This document shows, in pieces, positions 45,457-55,634 of a stretch of DNA of 64,000 bases (position 1 is the first letter of the stretch; each line of letters starts with the position of its first letter). The stretch covers positions 310,001 to 374,000 of the forward strand of contig QAOA01000393.1 in assembly GCA_003255065.1 (NCBI GenBank), in the 5' to 3' direction. This stretch comes from Cercis canadensis (Eukaryota > Streptophyta > Magnoliopsida > Fabales > Fabaceae). Made by a program: the position numbers and the translations under genes. The notes beneath the pieces are model-generated. The model saw only the letters and a list, made by a program, of their open reading frames with translations. It did no database searches and had not been told where the DNA came from.

Positions 45457-48410
45457 ATTTGTCATTGGAGTCCCAAAACTGGCATTTGTAGGAGAAATCT
45501 AACAATTTCCCTTTTCTAACTGGTTAGCACTTCGTTTGGATGAGTTTGCTGCAACGTACTCTGCTTAGATCATTCTCTTTGCTTTGTTTGTAGAAAATGA
45601 GGGATGGAAAAGGAAAACATATATGTGGAGTAAAATGTTCACTTCCTTTTTTCCTTCCCCTCACAGCTTGCCTTAAAGCAAATCTGTTCAATTTCCGATG
45701 TGTCTCTGCTTTCCCAAATTGACAGATGTGCAGCATTTCATTATTTTGGCCCCATTGTGTATGTAATTGCATGTAGAAACCATGAAGTTGATTAGCTTCG
45801 ACATCTCTCCTGCCGCTCATGTATATGTCTACATTTTTTATTATGCTGGAACCTGCTTCACTTTTAAATATTTGTCAATGAGTTTGATATGGAATATATG
45901 GCTGGAATGCAAATCTATATATGATATTGACTCTTTTTTTCTTGTAATTTCATATCTACTTGAAAGTTTTGATTTGGAAATTAAAAGTGTGCAGTGCTTG
46001 TAAGAGTAAAAGTTGGCGAAAGAGAATGAAGAATTGAAGATTGATAGACAAGGTATATAGACACAATGGGAGTCTAAAATACATCCTTTATTTTTACTCT
46101 TTTAAATTCATTCCTCTTCATATCACTTCTACCAAACACACCCTTAATGTCAAGGAAAACTTTGGCATAATACAAAAAGGTATGTATTAAGGTTATTAGT
46201 ATTGGCTTATACCACTGCCTTTTACACATGAGCTGTAGTTAGCTTAGTGATACTTCTAGAATAGAAACTGCTTATGGATAGCTAGTATAGTTATAGTATG
46301 TTTATATATTGTGAAACTTCGTATTCCTGGTAGTTTAAGATTATTTATTTGAAATTTTGGATGTAAAGTGAATGATTAAAAAATTTCATATTGCTCACTT
46401 TACCTTAGTTTTAAGCAGATATTGATAAAAGAAGAAGAAATAATGATATTTTGGAAAATAACTTCCTGTGCTAATACTCTTTTATCATTAACTTTGCACC
46501 CCAAATAATGATCTTTCTTGTCATGACAGTTTCCTAGTCGGAATTAATTAAACATAATAATTTTTCTCTTACATTACTAATGATATTGATAACATGCGTA
46601 TTCATTGTAGAATATTTGAGAACATAGGTGATATCTTACAGATTTTGTTAGTCAATCAGAAGGACATGATACTCGTAAGGTTAGCACTAGTAGATTAGAA
46701 TTTGAACTTTGATTCTAACATTTCTTTTGTTTTCGTTCTACATTCTCCCTGTGTAGAATTACTATGATATAGTAGTTTATTCTATGGGTTAGGAATTTCA
46801 TCTGGCTGAACTAAATGATAGGGGACAAACCATTCCAAACTCTTCCAGTAGCAATTGTTTCCCCATGTTGGTTGTAAGTTAGATCAGAATTTTGTGGTGC
46901 AATACCCAGTTTACAGGTTTTTCTTTTTTAAAAGATTATTTATGCTAAGAAATTTGCAGCTTTTGATTCAAAGAATGACCATGTACCATTGAGAATTTGA
47001 TTTGAAATCCAGTGCATGCATGCAGTTCTAGGCTGTTTACATCCCTATTCAGTCCATGCAATTTTATGGCTTCAATATTATCGTGCTGTATGGCCACCTT
47101 AAATCTTATTGTGTTTCTTATTATGTTCTGAAGATGATTTCAAGAGAAGGAATAGCACTGTTATAAAAAAATCTATTCCAGTGCAGATACTTAGTTGTCA
47201 GTATCAAATATTCCTTTAGATAATCTGATATGATATCTGTTGCTTTTTCTATTTTATTCTGATTGATGAAGTAGAAGGTTTCACATGTCATGTAGCTTTC
47301 TCACCCCATTTATAAATAGACATGCTCTAGTTGGCTGCACAATCAACTACCAGTTTTTCACTTTTCTGTGGTTAGTTATATATATATATATATATGCCCT
47401 GCTTATAAATACCGGCAAACTTTTGAACCTTCTAGAAAATGTTGTAAGAGTTCAATTTAAAACGTTCGTGAGGCAACCCCTCAAAAAAAAAAGAAAAACG
47501 TACGTGAGACAAATCTCAAGTGGTTGAGTAATTTATCATCGATATTCTGAGTTTTAATTGTGTTGAGAACATGTGAGATTTATTGGAAGGCCGATAGGGA
47601 TATTCATATTCTCATTTGTATATAGTCTTCAATAAAATTTTTAAAGAATCTTGATAAAATTAAAGTAAATAAAAGAGGGAAAAAAGTTCCCTAAAATTAT
47701 TTATGGCCCCCCACCCCACTTAAAATATATTTTTCTATTATGCTAAAATCAGTAAAACAACTTGATGAGCATAATGGGCTTTTTATTTTTAGAAAAAAAA
47801 AATTATCATATCATTAGATGAGTAAATAATTTATATAATAAAATTTTATTGCAATATTTTTTCAGCATGTAAGAGTTAAAAATTACATAATAATTGAAAA
47901 GTTCACTTAATAATCAAATAGACAATATCCATCCAAAAAAAAAAAATTAATCAAATAGACAATGAAAGAAAGTTGAGAACATTGTCTTCGAGCTTATAAC
48001 TGTTATTGTATCTTACGAATGCAAGATTATAAGCTTGAGGTTTTCTAATATTTTTAATTGGGATACTTGTTGGCCATTTTTAAATTGTGCTAAGAATTAA
48101 TAAAAATAAGAAAGATTTAAATCATCATTTAATTTATTCTGCATTGACGTTGCTTTTTTTATTTTTATTATTACACAATTACATGAAAGTTTGATCTTTT
48201 TTCCTCCTTCAAATTATTCAAACTCTTTCCTCTTGAACTACACCTAATGGCTTATTGACATTGCATATGTTATATAAACTCAAGATGGAAGATGAGATTG
48301 TGCGAATTATTTGATTATATATATATATATATATATGATGGTGAAAAGTTTAGAGCAAATTATATTGTCAATGAATTTTGTGATACAAGAAAGGTGTGAA
48401 GCTCAATTTG
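45457..48410. other. Copy B, 3' flank of bHLH 5; no gene
   Basis: Homologous to 33584-37017. Contains (AT)n tracts near 47377-47394 and 48317-48336. Small open frames at 45767-46003 and 47285-47527 are not shared with copy A. A phrase at 47500-47560 (CTCAAGTGGTTGAGTAA) has a weak tRNA-like look. Confidence 0.45.
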
Positions 48411-50016
48411 GGTAAATGGTCCTAAACGGCCAAACCACTTCTCTTCAGTCTTCACTTTGCAAAACTATCACCGTCATCTTCATCAGTTCTGGTAGCATAT
48501 CAACTCACATTTTCTGTACTTGATGAACTTATTATTTGATACCACTCTTCTGCTATCGGAGTTCATCTAACATCTTGGTACCCAATATGGCCCAAAAGAA
48601 AAATAGGCCTTACAGTGTGTCTTGACAATTCCGAACCCAACCCCTTTGCCTTGTCAAGGTCTGTAGACTATTGGGCTTCAAAGACTCAGTTTGGTCCAGC
48701 TCCTTTTTCTAGATGGCCCTTAATTTCACAGAAAAAAGGAATTTCAGCCTTTCAGGGAGGGGAGTGGCAGGGCGCAGATAGAGAGAGTATGAGACTCAGA
48801 GTGCCAGCCAAAACACTAGGACTAAAAGCAATTAAGAACCTTTTTCTTCCTTCAATTTATCATCTTCACTCAGACTTCATAGTATAAGTACAAATTATAT
48901 AAGGAAATACAACTAAGTTCAGAAAATTGCCGTAACTGATAAGGCACATCCCCAAATTAAAATGCACTGCTTGTCCTAAAGTCTGCAAAATTTTCAATGA
49001 CCAGAATCTCAAAAACATGATTTAAGCTTACAGTTTAATATTGTCGACGTACTTGAATCAAACAATGCATGTAGTGAAATTGAGATATCTCATAAGTCAA
49101 ACATTAAAATGGAGTCCAAGGTGCTCACGATGCCATCACCAGAACAAGAAATATGACTAGAACACATCATACTAGCTGTATTCTCTCTCAGGAATCTACT
49201 ACATTGTCACACATTTGCCTCCTCATGTTTTACATCAGGCAGAAAAATGGTGTTGGGGTAGGAAATTCTTGTTTCACATTCTAAGCAAGGTGGTGAGACA
49301 AAAGAACATGGTAGCAAGGCTGGTTTATCTCAAGGAACAAGCAAGCAACCCTGCTGCACTAATTGAGAAAATATGAATGGCACAAATTGAGCTAGAAGAA
49401 AACGCAACAGTGGCCTCATCCCCCTACTACAACCATTAGCATGTAATCAGATTAACTATACAGAAGCTAAGCAAAACAGTAGAGTGTGCTTTTCTTGATG
49501 TCATTATTTCTGTTACAAGTGGTATGAGTAACTGTTTCTCCACTTAGGTAGAAAATTGGTTAATGCAAAGCCTAGTCACTTTACAAAATCACAAAAGAAT
49601 GGAATACCAGACAGGAGCAACTTCCTTTTTGAACAGAAGGTAAGCAGCTAGTGCATTGAGTAAATGATGCAAAGTACTCACCACTAAGACATGGGCAATA
49701 ATTTCAAAAAGAGAAATATCACTTGAGGCATGCCTAAAATTCAGCGTGGAAGAAAATATGAAGTGGGTCAGTATTATTATTTTGTCCTTTAGCGTGGCAA
49801 TATACAGGTCAATCTCCAACTGGTAGGCCATAACAAAGAAAAGTGAAAGAAAAAGGATCCCAATGGGAAAGAGAGAAAATGAAATGAAATAGTAAAACTA
49901 TAGTTCTTTTCCCCTAAATCCTTCTTTTACAATGATCTGCCATTACTAAGACATGAAACTAGCAATAACAGTATGTATACCACTGTTGATGTAAATGGTT
50001 ATTTGATACTAGAAAC
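48411..50016. other. Spacer between bHLH 5 and the receptor-like kinase
   Basis: 3' flank of the minus-strand kinase. The stretch 48600-49900 is less AT-rich than the rest. The open frame at 48615-48887 has no recognisable domain and I do not call it. The proximal part, about 49550-50016, is presumably kinase 3' UTR. Confidence 0.4.
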
Positions 50017-52146
50017 TCACCGGGCTTTTTTCCTAGACTTGAAAGGGAAGCGAGATGGCGGTGATGGTGAATACTCAACCGGTAATTGGGGTGGCTCTAA
50101 CTCCCCACTAAGCATTCCCACAACCTCTTTGATTGAAGGACGACGAGCAGGTGACTTGAGCAAACAAAGCAGGGCAACCGTGATGCATAGAAGAGCCTGC
50201 TCTTTATCCAATGCCTGTATAGATTGATCAACCAGATCAAGAAGCTTTCCATTGCGCGCACAAATGCGAGCCCAAGACAAAAGATTTGCTCTCTGAAATT
50301 CTGACAATGGTGAATTAGTCACCTGAAGTGGGCGTCTCCCAGAAATGATAACCAACAACAGCACCCCAAAACTATATACATCACACTTCTCTGATACATC
50401 TCCACCATAACCATATTCAGGAGCAACATAACACACTGTTCCTCTCATACTTGGTGTACTACTGATACCCCCACTCTTGGGAATTTCTCCACTATGAGAA
50501 TCATAGCTATTCCGGCGAGCTCGCCATAGCTCACCACTTAGTCCATCCAACCACCAATCTAGGTTACCACGACTACCCCGGCTATCCTTTTTTGTCTTCT
50601 TTCTCTCAGTATACAAATCATCATCTTTTTCCCACCAATTATCACCGTTGTCAATGTCATCAGTAGCCACTCCCTTTCTCTGCTGCTGTTTTTTCTTTTT
50701 CTTTTTCTTCTTAGCAAGCACTTCACAGTACTCTTCCTTCCACCATTCCCTCGCTGGCCTTCTCTTCTCCTTCTTCAAATTCTTAGCATTTCCATCCACA
50801 TCCATTAAAGCCCACCATTCCAATCGCTTCTTACTCTTCTTTTTCACTGGCTTCCCCATTGTTGTTCTACTACTTGAAGCACTAGCTCCAACCCAATCAC
50901 TCTTTGGTCTCTCTTTGTTTACCTCCTTTCCAATCCACTCCATCACATAATCCTTCACTTTCTTATTCTCAGCAACAGGAGCAGCTGCTGCTGCTGCCTC
51001 AATATCGTGCTTCCACCACCATTCTTTCACTGAACGGCTCTTCAACCCTTTATCATTCTTCTTAGCATCTCCAACAATATCTTTCTCATTCTGAATACTA
51101 GCCTTGTCCAAATTCCCCTCCAGTGACGTCACCGCTGCCAAAGCTGTCGCCGAGTCAATTGTCTCCGGGGATGTCTCCAATATAGACACCCTAACAAAAT
51201 CATCCGGTGACTGCTCTGCACCTATGCTACCTTCCTCAAAACCAGTATTCACACTCTCAGTTTCCTCAACCAGTGACCCACAATCATCTATTCCAACCAC
51301 ACCATTACTCTCCAGCTCCTCTTTCCTCTTGTTGTCCTCCATGTCCAACCCACCATTCTTCTTCCCCATTCCATCAACACCCAAAATTCCAATTTCGTAC
51401 TGGGATTCCGATTTCAACCGGCCAAGCCCAAAATCCCCAATTTTTGCAGAAAAATAACGGTCCAATAGAATATTACTCGGCTTGATATCACCATGAATCA
51501 CAGGTGGGTCGCAAGAGTGAAGGTATTGAATGCCTTTAGCTATGTCAACGATAATGGCGAAACGCTTCTTCCACTCCATCAACTCGGGGCACTTACGGTG
51601 CAAAAGTGCGTCTTGGAGGTTGCCATTTTGCATCAGTTCATAGACGAGCAAGAATCTGCGACGCTTGCTGTCAGAGGAGAAGCCGATGGCTGAGACCAGG
51701 TGCTGGGAACGAAGCCTGGAAGCGAAGAAGAGCTCGTTGTGAAACTCGCGCTCGCCCTGAAGAGAGGTGGAGTCCATGACCTTGACGGCGATGGGTTGAC
51801 GGGTTGAAGGTAAGGTGCCGGAGAAGACCGGGCCGAAGCCACCATGGCCAAGGCGAGTGGAGAAGGAAGAGGTGGCACGGCGGAGAAGGGAGTACGAGAA
51901 ACGATAAGGAGGCTTGGACTCGGAATCAGAAGAAGGGGTGGTGCGTTTGCGAGTGAGTCTGCGACAACAGAGAACAACGACAAGGAAGAGGGAGCAAGCA
52001 GAAGCGCTGGAAGCAAGGATAGGAGGCAAAAGATGGTGGCTTTTGTAGTGGTTATGGTGGTGTACTTGATCAGGAGGAGGGCTAGGTGAGTATACGTCGG
52101 AAACAACCGTAGAAGGCGGAGAAGTGGAGAGCTGCCGAGATGGCAT
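50017..52146 (-). CDS. Receptor-like Ser/Thr kinase, At4g25390/At5g51770 type, single exon, 709 aa
   Basis: Membrane-anchored kinase with no large ectodomain. Residues 1-40 are Pro/Ser/His-rich; one hydrophobic segment (about 42-61, ending LFLVVVLCC) is followed by basic RRLTRKR, so the kinase is cytoplasmic. Kinase motifs: GHGGFG loop at 100-105, Lys122 in IAVKV, Glu138, the catalytic loop HGDIKPSN (218-225), DFG at 238-240 and APE at 575-577. Catalytic Asp220 is present but the preceding Arg is Gly, so this is a non-RD kinase. Between DFG and APE lies an insertion of roughly 320 residues with an acidic first half, a lysine run (479-486) and five Trp-Trp motifs (376-378, 444-445, 468-469, 504-505, 531-532). 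The C-lobe is normal (DVYSFGVLLL, RRPSIKEV) and the tail is basic (KSRKKAR). Start codon chosen at 52146 (context GCCATGCC). Family resemblance also to At2g45590. Ligand and substrate unknown. Confidence 0.92.
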   Translation of the reverse strand: MPSRQLSTSPPSTVVSDVYSPSPPPDQVHHHNHYKSHHLLPPILASSASACSLFLVVVLCCRRLTRKRTTPSSDSESKPPYRFSYSLLRRATSSFSTRLGHGGFGPVFSGTLPSTRQPIAVKVMDSTSLQGEREFHNELFFASRLRSQHLVSAIGFSSDSKRRRFLLVYELMQNGNLQDALLHRKCPELMEWKKRFAIIVDIAKGIQYLHSCDPPVIHGDIKPSNILLDRYFSAKIGDFGLGRLKSESQYEIGILGVDGMGKKNGGLDMEDNKRKEELESNGVVGIDDCGSLVEETESVNTGFEEGSIGAEQSPDDFVRVSILETSPETIDSATALAAVTSLEGNLDKASIQNEKDIVGDAKKNDKGLKSRSVKEWWWKHDIEAAAAAAPVAENKKVKDYVMEWIGKEVNKERPKSDWVGASASSSRTTMGKPVKKKSKKRLEWWALMDVDGNAKNLKKEKRRPAREWWKEEYCEVLAKKKKKKKKQQQRKGVATDDIDNGDNWWEKDDDLYTERKKTKKDSRGSRGNLDWWLDGLSGELWRARRNSYDSHSGEIPKSGGISSTPSMRGTVCYVAPEYGYGGDVSEKCDVYSFGVLLLVIISGRRPLQVTNSPLSEFQRANLLSWARICARNGKLLDLVDQSIQALDKEQALLCITVALLCLLKSPARRPSIKEVVGMLSGELEPPQLPVEYSPSPPSRFPFKSRKKAR

Positions 52147-52640
52147 GGCGGAGACGATCAGAGGTGAAAAAATAAAATTGAACGAAATGGGAATTGAAAA
52201 TCAAGGATATGGGTTCTTCATGATTTGGAACTGGTGTGAAGATAGAGAGATTGAGAGTAATAAAGGTGACGTTTTGAATACCAGGGAGAAGAAGCTGCAA
52301 GCAGAGGGAGAAGCAGAGGAGGGACACGCTCTGTGCTCTGTATTTGGCAGCTAACTGTTTGTTGGTCGACTTTTGCGGAGGCTTGTTTGGATTGGGAATT
52401 TGGGATTCAGACAAGATGATAAATAAGTGCTGCGTTTTTCTTTCTGTGTTTCTTTCTTCTTTCTTCTTTCTTCTTTCTTCTTTCTCATGCGTTGTAATGT
52501 AATGTTGAATGATACAACAGCGTGAGCTATGACTCTGGATCTGTAAATGGCCCTTTTGAGTTGTAATCATTCATACTTTCCATTCCAAAATTATGACAAG
52601 AAAATCATTGCCTAAATTTCACAACTCCTTTATATAAATA
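52147..52640 (-). promoter_or_regulatory. Leader and core promoter of the receptor-like kinase
   Basis: A TATA-like TTTATATAAAGG lies at 52627-52638 (minus strand), implying a leader of about 450 bases. The leader contains a (GAAGAAA)n purine repeat at 52450-52486 and an upstream open frame from an ATG at 52570 that overlaps the kinase start in another frame and stops at 52082. If transcription starts where the TATA suggests, that upstream frame would reduce kinase translation; a later transcription start would avoid it. Confidence 0.4.
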
Positions 52641-54749
52641 ACAAAAATTTTGTACCACTTTTCTTTCATGACAAGCCATTTATGCCTTAAAAATAGTTTA
52701 ATTTATTACATACTATTTATATTTGTATNAAAAATAGTTTAATTAATTACATACTATTTATATTTGTATATTTAGTGCCATTTTATGTTTGATTGGTATA
52801 TTATTGTGTGTGTATGTAGTGGTGTACAATTAAAATTTCCTTTTGAAAAATGCATCAAAAAAATGTCAGAAAGATATTAAAAATTGCCAAATTGAATTTT
52901 TTAAGAAAAAAGACTTTCCTTTTTTGTTTTATCTAAGGTACTATCAAACTGAAACCAACTACTTTTAATAATCGTATATTAGAGGAAACAAAAAAACTTT
53001 TATGATGGCATGCCCAATAAGCATTGTAGAACATGAACTATGAAAGACGAAGATGTAGGTGTGGAAAAGAGGTTGTGTTCAGACTCAGCCACCAATTGAT
53101 TTACACAAAGAGCCAGCCAATAAATCCTACAAACAAGTGATTAATATTATTATTGTCCATAAAATAATATTATTGGGTAATCCACAGTAATTTTAAAGAG
53201 TCAATTAGTGGAGTAGAGTAGGTAATTTTGCTTTGTATGCTTCTCCTAACTTCAAACAAACCCTCGTGCAGTGTTTCACATATTATGACCCACCAAAAAC
53301 CCTTAGCTGTTTTCCTTTGCCAGATTTGACTTTATAATTTTCTAATTACCAATTTGTCATACCATGATATTGAATATTGATGCTACTCTTTAATTACCTT
53401 TATTTTTTTAGGTCAATTTATGATCAACATGTTAAATACCCTCATGCCTTTTTTATTTTATTTAAATTTAGCATTCATTGGTCTCTACTCTATAGAATAT
53501 TCTTTTAGTCACCATTTTTTTTTAAAAGAAATTTAGAGAATCCCCTCTGACTAACTATCTTAAACATATTATTAATATCCCAAAATCAACTATTTTATTG
53601 CGTTCGTATAAGCTTATCGGTTAATTGAAAAGGTCATATACTTATATGGGCTCTTAGACTGCATAACGAGGCAATTGCAGATTCCTCCCTTATCGGAGTT
53701 CTTTCTAAAAAATAATGAAAAATTTTAATAATGGAAGATTATTTAATCAAACGAACTCAGATTGAGGTTCTTTCATTCTGTCAAAGGAAAAAAAACAAAA
53801 AGGAATTTGGAAAATTTTATTCTCAGAAGGAGAATGTTTTAGTCAATTAGCCATCACACATGTTTTGGCTTATTGTGGTACGGCCTTCACATAATATTTT
53901 TATTTTTATTTTTATTTGCAAGCTTTCTTAACTAGTATTTTAATCTAATATTCTAAATCAACTTCTATAGAATTATTTAATTTCGTTTGCATGTGCAAGT
54001 GCTAGGAAATTATCTTCAGTGAATAAAAAAATGGATGGAGGCCTACAATGGAAAAAAAAAAAATCAATTATGTTTTTGTGGATTAAAAAATATTTATATG
54101 ATAATTAATCTATTTAATGGAGGACGAAGCTTGATTTAGTGAAACTGCTTCTAAGATTAAGATTGTCTCTCGCTCTCTTGCTCCATGTTTAAGCTCCCTT
54201 TAACACAAAATACTAACATCCCTATCTTCAAACATTTTTTGTTTGTGGATTCTTTGGAAAGTGATTTAGGATAAAAAAATTTAAAAGAATTTGTTTGTAA
54301 ATGATACTCTATTGGTTGAGCACATATTTAATTATGGAGATATCGTATTCAAATTTTATAGTGGGAATGGGAGTTTAGAGAAGAATTGGCTACCTTATAT
54401 TGTATATATAATCTTTTCCAATTGAAAAAAAATTTGAGTGATATACAATAAGTATTAATTAGAAATACTTTATCGTTTGTCTTTTATCTGCGAAATGAAT
54501 TTAAAAGAACAACATAAATTAAAGATAGTAAGTTTATGATGTATATATGCAGAAGAAAGTGATGGAATGATGAATAGGAAGGTGGTTGTTGTAGGGTATG
54601 GGGATGGGGTATCCAATAGCAAAGGAAGTGTTTGTATATGGACAAGACAAGAAGACAATGGACAATGGAGACATAAGAGAAAAGCGATAGGAAGACTTTA
54701 GGGCATGCAGTTGATGTCGAGAAGAAGCAAAGCATGCAATCTACTCTGT
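52641..54749. other. Intergenic, no gene
   Basis: AT-rich. A 40-bp block (52689-52728) is repeated at 52730-52769 around an N (52729), an assembly artefact. Nothing coding is supported; open frames at 54470-54735 lack features. Confidence 0.4.
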
Positions 54750-55163
54750 CTTTGCGTCTCTTTAATTGCTATGCTTTGTGCTTTCATCAGCTTAATGTGG
54801 ACATGCACCGATCAAGCCCTGGCGTTTTCCTCCTGTCTATCATCACTGATCAACCCAAAGTTATGGAAGGGAAACAAATCACCAGATTTTTGAACTCCCT
54901 TCAAATATAGACATATTTTCATACCGTCTTTATTCCTTTTTATAAGATAGCTAGTGACCAACTTTATTTATGATAAAAAGATTGGACAAAAAATATATGA
55001 TAAAGATATTTTAAAAAATTAATTGTATTTATGAAGATCAAAATAAAAATACCTTGTATTATGTTAAGAAGTGATATCAGTTAGAAGATTTTCTTTTTTT
55101 AACATGATAGTGAGAGTTTAAATTCAAATATATAATCTCCTAGTACACTTAAACTTTCAAATG
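54750..55163. repeat. Flank copy of the LINE insertion site (same as 61697-62109)
   Basis: About 414 bp, starting TTTGCGTCTCTTTAATTGC and ending AACTTTCAAATG, is nearly identical to the sequence just right of the LINE (61697-62109); one visible substitution is CTTAATGTGG versus CTTGATGTGG. The left copy ends at the N at 55164, exactly where the LINE body begins. This is too long for a normal LINE target duplication. It is better explained by a contig from an allele without the LINE placed next to a contig that contains it. Confidence 0.7.
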
Positions 55164-55164
55164 N

Positions 55165-55634
55165 CGGTGTCGTCCTTCACAACTCTCATGGCTTGCCAGC
55201 TTTTTAATTACATTCCAAGAATCACTTTCCACCACCACCCTCTTAAAACCCAGACTCCAAGCCATAGCAAGACCTTCTAAGATGCCCCACAGCTCCGCTC
55301 CTAAGGCAGAAGAAAAACCCAGGTTTCGAAGGACTCCAGCCACCCACTCTCCTCTATCATCCCTTATCAAAGCACCACAACCTGCCATCCCAGGGTTGCC
55401 ATGCGAAGCACCATCAGTATTAAGTTTCACCCACCCACACTCCGGCGGATTCCAGAGCACCCGCGGCGGCACACTAGAAGGGGAAGAAGGAGCATTAACA
55501 TCAGAACACTTGCAACTCTCCATAAACTCCATAATCACCAAACACGGGTTAGAAGGGAAAATGAAGCTAGAATCAAAACGAACCAAGTTCCTCCACTTCC
55601 AAAGCATCCACGAGGTGACTGCCCAGATACTACA
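55165..55634 (-). pseudogene. LINE A ORF2, RNase H part after an in-frame stop
   Basis: Continuation of ORF2 in the same frame downstream of the TGA at 55637-55635. It encodes a linker (WMLWKWRNLVRF) and an RNase H domain: VKLNTDGASHGNPGMAGCG with the first catalytic Asp, then the conserved Glu in GAELWGILEGL and the Asp in VVVESDSWNVI. The final part of the domain is cut off by the N at 55164. The RNase H domain is typical of plant L1 ORF2 proteins. Confidence 0.8.

Larger units (their letters stand above)
37530..48410. repeat. Tandem segmental duplication, copy B
   Basis: Second copy of the roughly 11-kb unit described for 25400-37017, with the same gene order: a minus-strand bHLH relic near 38.8 kb, then a plus-strand bHLH gene at 44308-45456. 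Divergence is clear in the spacers and moderate in exons, so the event is not recent. Between 37.6 and 38.6 kb the copy lacks the GGTTCGACC-type repeat found in copy A. Confidence 0.85.

Noticed and set aside
48615-48887. 90-codon plus-strand frame near the kinase 3' side
   Set aside because: No recognisable motif or splice context, and no neighbour that would make it an exon.
51104-52106. Several open frames of 80-157 codons antisense to, or in other frames of, the receptor-like kinase
   Set aside because: They mirror the kinase coding sequence (Ser/Pro/Phe-rich shadows); none has a start context, domain or splice support.
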